From Burkholderiales bacterium (GTDB taxonomy: Bacteria; Pseudomonadota; Gammaproteobacteria; Burkholderiales; Burkholderiaceae_C), in the NCBI GenBank assembly GCA_947372225.1, contig CANBSV010000075.1, positions 1-13,379 of the forward strand: a stretch of 13,379 nucleotides of DNA. Reading direction: 5' to 3'. The translations under genes were made by a program, and so were the position numbers. The notes beneath the pieces were generated by a model. The model saw only the letters and a list, made by a program, of their open reading frames with translations. It was not told the origin of the DNA and ran no database searches. This document shows positions 6,600-12,503 of this stretch, one piece after another (positions within the stretch are counted from its first letter, which is position 1; the number at the start of each line of letters is the position of its first letter).

Positions 6600-7748
6600 T
6601 CAGAAGCGGGTGCTCACGCCCACCTGGAAAAAGGTCGCACGAAACGGATCCAGCCCTGGCGAACCGTGGCCGCCGATGCGCCATTCGTTGCGCTGTTCAT
6701 AGCGCTCGACCTTGGCGTCCACCGTCCAGTCCTGCGTGACCTTGAAGGCCGCCTTCAGCCCCACGGTGATGGCACCGAAGGCCGCCAGACGCTGGTCGGC
6801 AGAGGCGAAGTCCGGCGGGTTGGTGAAGTAGCCCACGGGATAGGGCGCGCCCACGTCCGGGTCGTACACCGGGTCGTAATAGAACTTGGCCGCGGTTTGC
6901 GTGTAGTAGCGCAACGACGGCGTCACCGTGAACCGGTCACCCAGTGGCTGCACCCAATCCAGGCCCAGCGTGTGCGCCTTGATCCCGAAGTTGTCGCGGT
7001 AGTAACGGTAGCTGGTGCGCAGCGTCGAGTTCATCCCGTCGAAATGGTGGTTCCAGCGGGTCAGCAGGATGGACTGGTTGCGGTAGTCCGGGCGCACGTC
7101 CGGATCCTTGTAGGGATCGGAGTAGTAGCCGTGGCCGCGGTTGAACGACACGTTGATCTGAACCAGGTCGTTGGCCGTCCAGGCCTGGGTCACGCCGGCC
7201 ATCAGCTCGAGCGTTTGCTTGGTCTTGTGCAGCGCGGGGTTGTTGTGCGAGCTGATCTTGTCGTCGGCAAAGCCCACGCCCACGTTCCAGGTGCGGTTGT
7301 TGTCGTCGCTGGAAAAGCTGGCGTCGAGCGAGCCCGAGTTGCTCTCGTAGTCGTGTTCCTGCGAGTGGCTCACGCCGAGCGAGTAGCTAGAGCGTTCCTC
7401 GTAGCGCGTGATCTTGACGTCCTGCGCCTTGCGCTGGTCCTTCATGTGCTTGGTCGCACCCGAGATGGCCGAGTGGTAGCGCGGGGTGGCGCCAGACACG
7501 CTGTCGGACACCAGCGAGCCCTCGACGGACCACTTGGGCGACAGCGGAACCATCACGTAAAGCGATGGCGCGCTCACCTTGATGCGCGACAGACCCGGCT
7601 GCGAATCGTCGTAGTGCAGGTACTTGACGGCGATTTCGCCGTGCTCGGGCGCCGAATCGGCATGCGCCGTGCCGGGGGTCATCACGCCAGGCAGCGCCAG
7701 CGCCGCAGCGATGATCGCTCCGGCCTTTTCGTTGCGGGCGGTCTTCAT
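6600..7748 (-). CDS. DUF3570 outer-membrane beta-barrel protein with candidate flavinylation motif
   Basis: A 382-residue exported protein of the DUF3570 family. The start at 7748 gives a signal peptide with a likely cut after AHA30; a longer frame from 7859 would lie across the DUF4266 gene. The mature part alternates aromatic and polar residues as in beta strands (YSLGVSHS, WNVGVGFADD, TLRTSYRYYRDNFG, FTVTPSLRYYTQ) and ends in FFQVGVSTRF, a C-terminal Phe strand typical of BAM substrates. Residues 82-88 read DSVSGAT, and 93-99 read SAISGAT. The first matches the D-x-x-S-G-A-T core that ApbE enzymes flavinylate in proteins such as NqrC. The second lacks the Asp. The molecular function of the family is not known to me. 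It lies 10 bp after the DUF4266 gene and 3 bp before apbE, without a clear Shine-Dalgarno, so it is probably translationally coupled. Confidence 0.88.
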   Translation of the reverse strand: MKTARNEKAGAIIAAALALPGVMTPGTAHADSAPEHGEIAVKYLHYDDSQPGLSRIKVSAPSLYVMVPLSPKWSVEGSLVSDSVSGATPRYHSAISGATKHMKDQRKAQDVKITRYEERSSYSLGVSHSQEHDYESNSGSLDASFSSDDNNRTWNVGVGFADDKISSHNNPALHKTKQTLELMAGVTQAWTANDLVQINVSFNRGHGYYSDPYKDPDVRPDYRNQSILLTRWNHHFDGMNSTLRTSYRYYRDNFGIKAHTLGLDWVQPLGDRFTVTPSLRYYTQTAAKFYYDPVYDPDVGAPYPVGYFTNPPDFASADQRLAAFGAITVGLKAAFKVTQDWTVDAKVERYEQRNEWRIGGHGSPGLDPFRATFFQVGVSTRF

Positions 7749-7758
7749 GGGTTTGAGG

Positions 7759-7995
7759 TCAGTTGCAGCCACAGCCACCTCCGCCGACGCCATAGCCACC
7801 CGAGGCGTTTTCCTTGCTGCCGTAGATGTGTTGAACGAAGCGCTGATCCAGCGGATCACCGCCCATCGTCATTTCGGGGCGGGCGAGGTTGCCGCGCTCC
7901 CAGGGTTGCGGGGGTGCCATGGCACAGCCGCCCAGGGCGCTGGCAGCCAGTAGCGCGCTCAACACGCGCAAAGAACGTCGGGGTGTGTGGGACAT
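7759..7995 (-). CDS. DUF4266 small lipoprotein
   Basis: A 78-residue predicted lipoprotein. A basic, hydrophobic leader ends in the lipobox LGGC with Cys24 as the lipidated residue. Ala25 follows, so no Asp+2 retention signal is present and outer-membrane sorting is likely. The mature part holds PWERGNLARPEM (31-42), then HIYGSKENASGG, then a glycine-rich end GGGGCGCN with Cys75 and Cys77. These blocks identify the DUF4266 family, which as I recall is often found beside DUF3570. The two C-terminal cysteines could bind metal, form a disulfide or be modified; nothing in the sequence decides this. The ATG at 7995 follows GAGG with about 9 bases between; a TTG at 7998 would add one residue. The gene is 38 bp after the thioredoxin gene and 10 bp before the DUF3570 gene. 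Confidence 0.85.
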   Translation of the reverse strand: MSHTPRRSLRVLSALLAASALGGCAMAPPQPWERGNLARPEMTMGGDPLDQRFVQHIYGSKENASGGYGVGGGGCGCN

Positions 7996-8033
7996 CAAAG
8001 GATCCTCGGCAAGGGGTTGCAGGTGCTCAGGCT

Positions 8034-8543
8034 TCAGGGCGTACCCAGGGCCTGGACGATGCGCGACTCGAGCTCCTTGCGATCCTGTTCGCGAAAGCCC
8101 TTGTGCGCTGCAGCAATCTTGCCATCACGGCCGACCAGGTACGACGACGGCATGCCCTTGACCTCGAAGCGCTTGGCGCTCTCGCCGGCGGTGTCGAACG
8201 CCACCGTGAACTGCGCGGGCACCTCGGCGAGGAACTTGTCGGCATCGACACGCTTGGCATCGAGATTGACCGCCAGCACCTCGAAGCCCTGTGCGCCGTA
8301 CTTGGCCTTGAGCTCGTTCATGAAAGGGAAGGACTGCTTGCACGGGCCGCACCACGAGGCCCAGAAGTCGACGTAGACGACCTTGCCCTTGAATTGCGCC
8401 AGCGACACGGCGTCCTTCAGGCCTGGCAGATTGAGTTCGGGTGCCGCAGCGCCGGCCTCGAGCGACCAGGCCGCCGGTGCCGCCAGAGTGGCCAGGCACA
8501 GCGTGGCGACACGCAGCGCGCGGATCAGGGATGTGGTTTTCAT
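8034..8543 (-). CDS. TlpA/ResA-like periplasmic thioredoxin
   Basis: A 169-residue exported thiol-disulfide protein. The ATG at 8543, with GGAG 6 bases upstream, gives a signal peptide (hydrophobic run VATLCLATLAAPAAWS). The frame reaches back to 8678, but the extra residues look non-coding. The thioredoxin fold has the active site WASWCGPCK (Cys65, Cys68), the AVNLDAK strand after it, and the cis-proline loop GMPSSYL (Pro132). It lacks a lipobox and is therefore probably soluble in the periplasm. TlpA, ResA and CcmG relatives reduce cysteines of apocytochromes or copper proteins and take electrons from DsbD or CcdA. DsbD is encoded in the same run, so DsbD to TlpA to client is a likely chain. 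Possible clients are the haem-motif cysteines of the large protein encoded just upstream and the DUF4266 cysteines (inference). Confidence 0.9.
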   Translation of the reverse strand: MKTTSLIRALRVATLCLATLAAPAAWSLEAGAAAPELNLPGLKDAVSLAQFKGKVVYVDFWASWCGPCKQSFPFMNELKAKYGAQGFEVLAVNLDAKRVDADKFLAEVPAQFTVAFDTAGESAKRFEVKGMPSSYLVGRDGKIAAAHKGFREQDRKELESRIVQALGTP

Positions 8544-8620
8544 GGGGGGCTCCAAAAGTGTTTCTTCGGCAAAAAAGATCAAGGGTTGATGTCTCTTTGA
8601 CGCGGCGAGTGGGGGGGCCA

Positions 8621-11600
8621 TCAGCGGCGTGCGCGGCGCAGCCACAGCACCCCGGCCGCCGCGAGCGTCATGAGCCACAGCGTCGGATCCAGCAGCGTGT
8701 TGCCGCGGGCGATCGAGCAGCCACCGCCGGACGAGCCACTGCTCGGAGGCGTCGGAGCCACGGGGTCGGCGCGCGTGGCCTGGATTGCCACCAGGACAGG
8801 GTTCACCGAGGCGTTGGTGTCGATCTGAACCGTACCGGATTCGGTGCCGGTGACGCCGCTCGACCAGCCGATCGACATCGCGCAGCTCTGGCCGGTCAGC
8901 AAGTCAAACGGTGGCGTGCCGCAGCCATTGGTCGCCGCCGGTGCCAGGGTGAAGTTGCCCGAGGCGATGCTCAACCCGGTGACGTGGAGGGTCGCGTTGC
9001 CGGAGCTTTGCAGCGTCAGCGTCTGATCCGTGGCCGCAGCGCCCGTCAGCGCACTGAAGCTCAGCGCCGTGGGCGACAACGTGGCCCCGGGCTGTGCCGG
9101 TGCGGTGCCGGTGCCGCTGAGCGCCACATCCGGCGGGTTGGTGCCCGTCGAGGTGACTTGCAGCGTGGCGCTGCGCGCACCGACGGCACCGGGTGCGAAC
9201 GACAGCGTGAGCGTGCAGCTCGCGCCTTGCGCCAGCGAACCCAGCGCACAGGTGCCACCACTGACCGAGAAGTCGGCCGCCTGCGCGCCGGCAAACGTGA
9301 AGCTCGACAGCGTCACCGCGCCGGGGCCGTTGTTGATCAGGCTGAGGCTCTGTGTGGTGGCGGCCGAACCCACGGTCAGGTTGCCAAACGGCAGCGTGGT
9401 GGTGCTCCCCACCCAGGCCAGCACGGGCGACGCGGCCACACCGGTGCCGGTGAGCGTCACGGAGTGAGGCGAACCGGCGGCATTCGAGGCCACCGACACG
9501 CTGCCCGGGGCGGCCCCCAGGCCGGCCGGGGTGAAGGTCACCGACAGCGTGCAGTTGGCCGCGGCGGCCAGGCTGGCGCCGCAGTTGTGGGTCACCGCAT
9601 AGCCCGAGGTGGCCGTGATGCTGGAGATGCTCAGCGCGGCCGATCCGGTGTTCGACAAGGTGATGCTGCGAGCGGTGGACGTCACGCTGTCGGTCTGGTT
9701 GCCAAAGGCCAGCGAGGCCGGCGCCAGCGAGACGGCGGGCGCCGGAGCGGCCGCACCGGTGCCGGACAGGGTGATCGACGCAGCACCGTTGCTGGCGTCA
9801 GAGGTGAGCGTCAGCGAGGCACTGCGTGCACCCACGGCGCCCGGCGTGAAGGTGAACGTCACCGTGCAAGTTCCGGCAGCCGCCAGCACCGTGGTGGGCG
9901 TGCAGGTGCCGCCGCGGGTGAAGTCACCTGAATTCGTGCCGGTGAGCGTCAGTGCGCTGAACGTCAGCGGGGCGGTGCCGCTGTTGCTGACCGTCACCGA
10001 CTGGCTGGCGCTGGTGGTCGCCACCACTTGCGACGTGAAGGTGCGTGTCGTCGCATTGAGCGAGATCGCGGGCACCGGCGCGGCGGTGCCGGTGCCGCTG
10101 AGCGTGATCGACGACGGCGAGCCGGTGGCGTTGTGCGCGATCGCCAGGCTGGCGCTGCGCGCGCCCACCGCGCCCGGCGTGAAGGTGAAGGTGACCGTGC
10201 AGTTGGAGCCAGCCGCCACCACCGTGCTGGTCGCGCAGGTGCCGCCACGGGTGTAGTCGGCCGCAGCGGTGCCGGTGAGCGTCAGGCCGCTGATGGTCAG
10301 CGGCCCGGTGCCGCTGTTGCTCACGGTCACGGTTTGGGCCGTGGATGTCGTGGCCACCGTTTGCGTGAAGGTCAGCGTCGTGGGCGACACGCCGATCACC
10401 GGCGTCAGCGCCACACCGGTGCCCGACAGGCTGGTGGTGCTTTGGGCGCCGGCCGCGTTGTGCGGGACCACCAGATTGGCCGTGCGTGCGCCGGCCGCCG
10501 AGGGCGTGAAGCCCACGCTGATGGTGCAGCTGGCGCCGGCAGCGACCGTGCCGCCGGATGTGCACGTGCCGCCGCTGATGCTGAACTCGGTGCCGGTGCT
10601 GATCGACAGCGTACCCAGCGTCAAGGCGGCATTGCCGGTGTTGGACAGCGTGACCGTCTGCGCCGAGGCTGCAGAGCCCACGTTCAGGCTGCCGTACGAC
10701 AGCGAGGTGGGGGACAGCGCGGCCACCGGGGCCGGCGCCGCCGTGGCGGTGCCGGTGAGCGTCACGGCGCCGGGGCTGCCTGCGGCGTTGTGGGTGATGC
10801 TCAGTGAAGCGTTGCGCGCACCGGTGGCGCCAGCGGTCGGCTGGAAGGCCACCGAGATGGTGCAACTGCCACCGGCGGCGACCGAACCGCCCGCCGCGCA
10901 GGTGCCACCGCTGATGATGTAGTCAGCCGTTGACAAGTTGATGGCCGTCAAGCTGAGCGCTGCGTTGCCGGTGTTGCTCACGGTCACGCTTTGTGCTGCG
11001 CTGGTGTTGCCGATGGCGGTGGACGCCAGCGTGAGCGACGTCGGTGTGATGGACGCCACGGGGGCCGGTGCCGGGGTGCCGGCGCCGGTGCCGCTCAGGG
11101 CGATGGTGATGGGCGTGAGCGTGCCGGAGTGAGAGATGCTCAGCGTGCCGGTGCGCGCGCCCGCCGCCGTGGGGGTGAACGACACGATCACCGTGCAGCC
11201 GGTGGGGCCCAAGGCCACGGTCGTGGCGCAGGTGCCGCCAGAGCGGGCGAAGTCGCCGCTGGTGCTCACCGACAGGGCGCTGAGCGCGGGTCCGTTCTGC
11301 AGAGCGGCCTTGACCGTGACGGTCTGCGTGGCCGCGGTGACGCCGATGTTGGTCGACGCGAAGGTCAGGCTCGACGGCGAGTTGCCGAGGTAGGCCGCCA
11401 CGTCGGCGACCTGCTGGGCGGTCATGGTGTTGAGCCGGCCCATGCCACTGTTGTTGCTGTTGATGTTGCTCTGGATCCAGCTGCGCGCATTGCGTGCGTT
11501 GAAGATCTTGGAGGCATTGCTCGTGAGCGGCGTGGCCGTCTGGTGGCAGCCCGATGTGGCGCAGTTCGCGGTGAACAGGGTGGCGCCAGTGACCGGGTTG

Positions 11601-11698
11601 TCAGCGTGGGCCGACAGCGACGTGAGCAACCCGAGGGAGGCGACGGCGAGAAGCTGCTTCCAGGCCTTGAACTTCGAGGTGTGAGGGGCAGATTTCAT
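8621..11698 (-). CDS. Large exported c-type haem protein with eight ASH repeats and JDVT-CTERM sorting signal
   Basis: A 1025-residue protein starting at the ATG at 11698; the open frame extends to 11887 but overlaps mrtJ. A signal peptide is cut near SAHA32. Residues about 33-105 form a small cytochrome c domain, with ANCATSGCHQ (Cys46, Cys51, His52), a possible axial Met86 (GMGRL) and the closing helix TAQQVADVAAYL. The haem motif is CX4CH instead of the usual CX2CH. Eight immunoglobulin-like repeats of about 100-110 residues follow (about 107-975), of ASH/HYDIN or choice-of-anchor-D type. A Pro/Ser linker leads to SSGGGCS (Cys994), LLDPT (1002-1006), a hydrophobic helix and RRARR. This is the JDVT-CTERM type of C-terminal signal, with an intramembrane protease as its partner. 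Such proteins are thought to be cut near the Cys and anchored at the surface. The ligand or electron partner is unknown. Confidence 0.85.
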   Translation of the reverse strand: MKSAPHTSKFKAWKQLLAVASLGLLTSLSAHADNPVTGATLFTANCATSGCHQTATPLTSNASKIFNARNARSWIQSNINSNNSGMGRLNTMTAQQVADVAAYLGNSPSSLTFASTNIGVTAATQTVTVKAALQNGPALSALSVSTSGDFARSGGTCATTVALGPTGCTVIVSFTPTAAGARTGTLSISHSGTLTPITIALSGTGAGTPAPAPVASITPTSLTLASTAIGNTSAAQSVTVSNTGNAALSLTAINLSTADYIISGGTCAAGGSVAAGGSCTISVAFQPTAGATGARNASLSITHNAAGSPGAVTLTGTATAAPAPVAALSPTSLSYGSLNVGSAASAQTVTLSNTGNAALTLGTLSISTGTEFSISGGTCTSGGTVAAGASCTISVGFTPSAAGARTANLVVPHNAAGAQSTTSLSGTGVALTPVIGVSPTTLTFTQTVATTSTAQTVTVSNSGTGPLTISGLTLTGTAAADYTRGGTCATSTVVAAGSNCTVTFTFTPGAVGARSASLAIAHNATGSPSSITLSGTGTAAPVPAISLNATTRTFTSQVVATTSASQSVTVSNSGTAPLTFSALTLTGTNSGDFTRGGTCTPTTVLAAAGTCTVTFTFTPGAVGARSASLTLTSDASNGAASITLSGTGAAAPAPAVSLAPASLAFGNQTDSVTSTARSITLSNTGSAALSISSITATSGYAVTHNCGASLAAAANCTLSVTFTPAGLGAAPGSVSVASNAAGSPHSVTLTGTGVAASPVLAWVGSTTTLPFGNLTVGSAATTQSLSLINNGPGAVTLSSFTFAGAQAADFSVSGGTCALGSLAQGASCTLTLSFAPGAVGARSATLQVTSTGTNPPDVALSGTGTAPAQPGATLSPTALSFSALTGAAATDQTLTLQSSGNATLHVTGLSIASGNFTLAPAATNGCGTPPFDLLTGQSCAMSIGWSSGVTGTESGTVQIDTNASVNPVLVAIQATRADPVAPTPPSSGSSGGGCSIARGNTLLDPTLWLMTLAAAGVLWLRRARR
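8624..8728 (-). other. JDVT-CTERM C-terminal sorting signal
   Basis: This encodes the last 35 residues of the large haem protein: GGGC with Cys994, about eight residues of spacer, L-D-P-T, a hydrophobic stretch (WLMTLAAAGVLWL) and a basic end (RRARR). The order of Gly-Gly-Gly-Cys, [IL]-D-x-T, helix and Arg cluster is that of the JDVT-CTERM sorting domain as I recall it. Cleavage by the adjacent MrtJ-type protease and modification of the Cys are inferred. Confidence 0.75.
8774..11380 (-). repeat. Eight tandem ASH/choice-of-anchor-D coding repeats
   Basis: Units cover protein residues of about 107-206, 216-320, 328-430, 436-540, 543-650, 656-755, 757-867 and 872-975. Most run from an opening S-P-T-S-L-x-F strand, through Q-T-V-T-V-S-N-x-G and a GGTC...C-T-V-x-F-T-P core, to a closing L-S-G-T-G. 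Each unit has two cysteines about 11-20 residues apart, probably a disulfide. Units 4 and 5 are the most alike (both contain CTVTFTFTPGAVGARSASL), which suggests the most recent duplication. Units 6 and 8 have diverged most. Confidence 0.85.
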
Positions 11699-11711
11699 GG
11701 GGGTACGACTC

Positions 11712-12149
11712 TCAGCTGAGAAAGGTGGGACTGGCGTGAATGGCGGGCACCGCCAGCCAGATGGCGTTGAAGGCGGCGTGCAGCGCGATGCAAGGCAGCA
11801 CGCGGCGCGAGCGCTGATAGACCAAACCGATGAACAGCGCCGGCAGCAGCGTGAGCAGCGACTGCCACGTGCCCTGGCTCCAGCCATGGGCCAGCGCGAA
11901 CACCAGCGCGGTCAGGACATTGGCCACGACGGGCGAGCGCCAGCGGGCCAGCAACTCGTGTTGCACCCCGAGCCGGAAGATCACTTCTTCAACGACCGGT
12001 GCGCCGGCGAGCAGCCACACGGCGGGCCACGACGGCATGAAGAGCGGCTGCACACCGATCAGGCCCACCAGCGTGGCCAGGAACACACCGCTCCACAGCA
12101 CGCTGGCGCGGGCGTTGGAATCGGCGAGAGGCAGGGTGCGAAAACGCAT
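11712..12149 (-). CDS. mrtJ: CPBP-family intramembrane glutamic protease, JDVT-CTERM-processing MrtJ type
   Basis: A 145-residue membrane protein with four or five hydrophobic segments. The CPBP/Abi catalytic set is visible: VVEEVIFR (Glu54, Glu55, Arg59), ALAHGW (His88) and ALHAAFN (His124, Asn128). The short length and its place 13 bp upstream of a protein with a GGGC/LDPT C-terminal signal match the JDVT-CTERM system protease MrtJ. It probably cuts that signal at the inner membrane (inference from the pairing). The ATG at 12149 lacks a Shine-Dalgarno; a run of nine T on this strand at 12169-12177 lies about 20 bases upstream and may help ribosome loading. The frame stays open upstream to 12281, but those residues look non-coding. 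It is the first gene of the seven-gene run. Confidence 0.82.
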   Translation of the reverse strand: MRFRTLPLADSNARASVLWSGVFLATLVGLIGVQPLFMPSWPAVWLLAGAPVVEEVIFRLGVQHELLARWRSPVVANVLTALVFALAHGWSQGTWQSLLTLLPALFIGLVYQRSRRVLPCIALHAAFNAIWLAVPAIHASPTFLS

Positions 12150-12503
12150 GATGGTGGTGGCAATGCAGAAAAAAAAATGGCGGGTCGAGGCGATTGTTTG
12201 GACGGTGTCAGGGTCTTGCGGTGTGCAGATGTATCCGGCCATCCGGGTGGCTGGAACTGCTCTTATCGGCCCGCCGGCCAACGTCTGTACCCCGGAATCC
12301 CTGGGTTACCCCTGAGACGGCGGGGGTTTCGCAACGCTCACGCCTCTCACAACCGGCAAACGGCGCACAGGACCACTGTTGCAACTCGTTACGAGTAAAC
12401 CCTCACTGAAACAACCATTAAGGCTTTCTGAAGGCGTGTTCAACCGCTGCAGCGGCCGACGCTGCCTGTCAGATGCGCGACCGGACGCTGCGTGCTGCAG
12501 CGC
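12150..12503. other. 354-bp gene-free region, presumed leader and promoter of the mrtJ-dsbD run
   Basis: I see no convincing gene here. Open frames crossing it are antisense or in-frame extensions with poor composition. It contains the A9/T9 tract at 12169-12177, the palindrome at 12384-12396, and several GC hairpins. One of these (CGCTGC-GTGCT-GCAGCG at 12486-12502) directly follows the dnaE2 stop and could be a weak terminator without a T run. A weak promoter for the minus strand may lie near the palindrome (TTGTTT, 17 bp, TAACGA). No known riboswitch pattern was recognised. Confidence 0.5.
12384..12396. promoter_or_regulatory. 13-bp palindrome, possible operator
   Basis: ACTCGT-T-ACGAGT is a perfect inverted repeat with 6-bp arms and one central base. 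On the minus strand it overlaps the weak -10 candidate TAACGA, placing it where a repressor or activator of the mrtJ-dsbD run could bind. The symmetry is seen directly; a regulatory role is a guess. Confidence 0.35.

Noticed and set aside
6186..8600. 804-residue open frame on the plus strand
   Set aside because: It runs antisense across apbE, DUF3570, DUF4266 and the thioredoxin gene, all of which have clear motifs. Its translation is rich in His, Arg, Val and Gly with no domain, as expected for the complement of GC-rich coding DNA.
8441..9931. 496-residue open frame on the plus strand
   Set aside because: Antisense to the ASH repeat gene and the thioredoxin gene. Its Arg/Gly/Ala-rich repeats mirror the underlying coding repeats.
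9924..10865. 313-residue open frame on the minus strand in another frame of the ASH gene
   Set aside because: Out-of-frame reading of the repeats, His/Arg-rich, with no start context; the in-frame product has clear domains.
8774..11380. Periodic repeat block considered as CRISPR or non-coding satellite
   Set aside because: Units are about 320 bp, imperfect and in frame, and encode a recognisable ASH fold. No CRISPR spacing, transposase or terminal inverted repeats were seen anywhere in the window.
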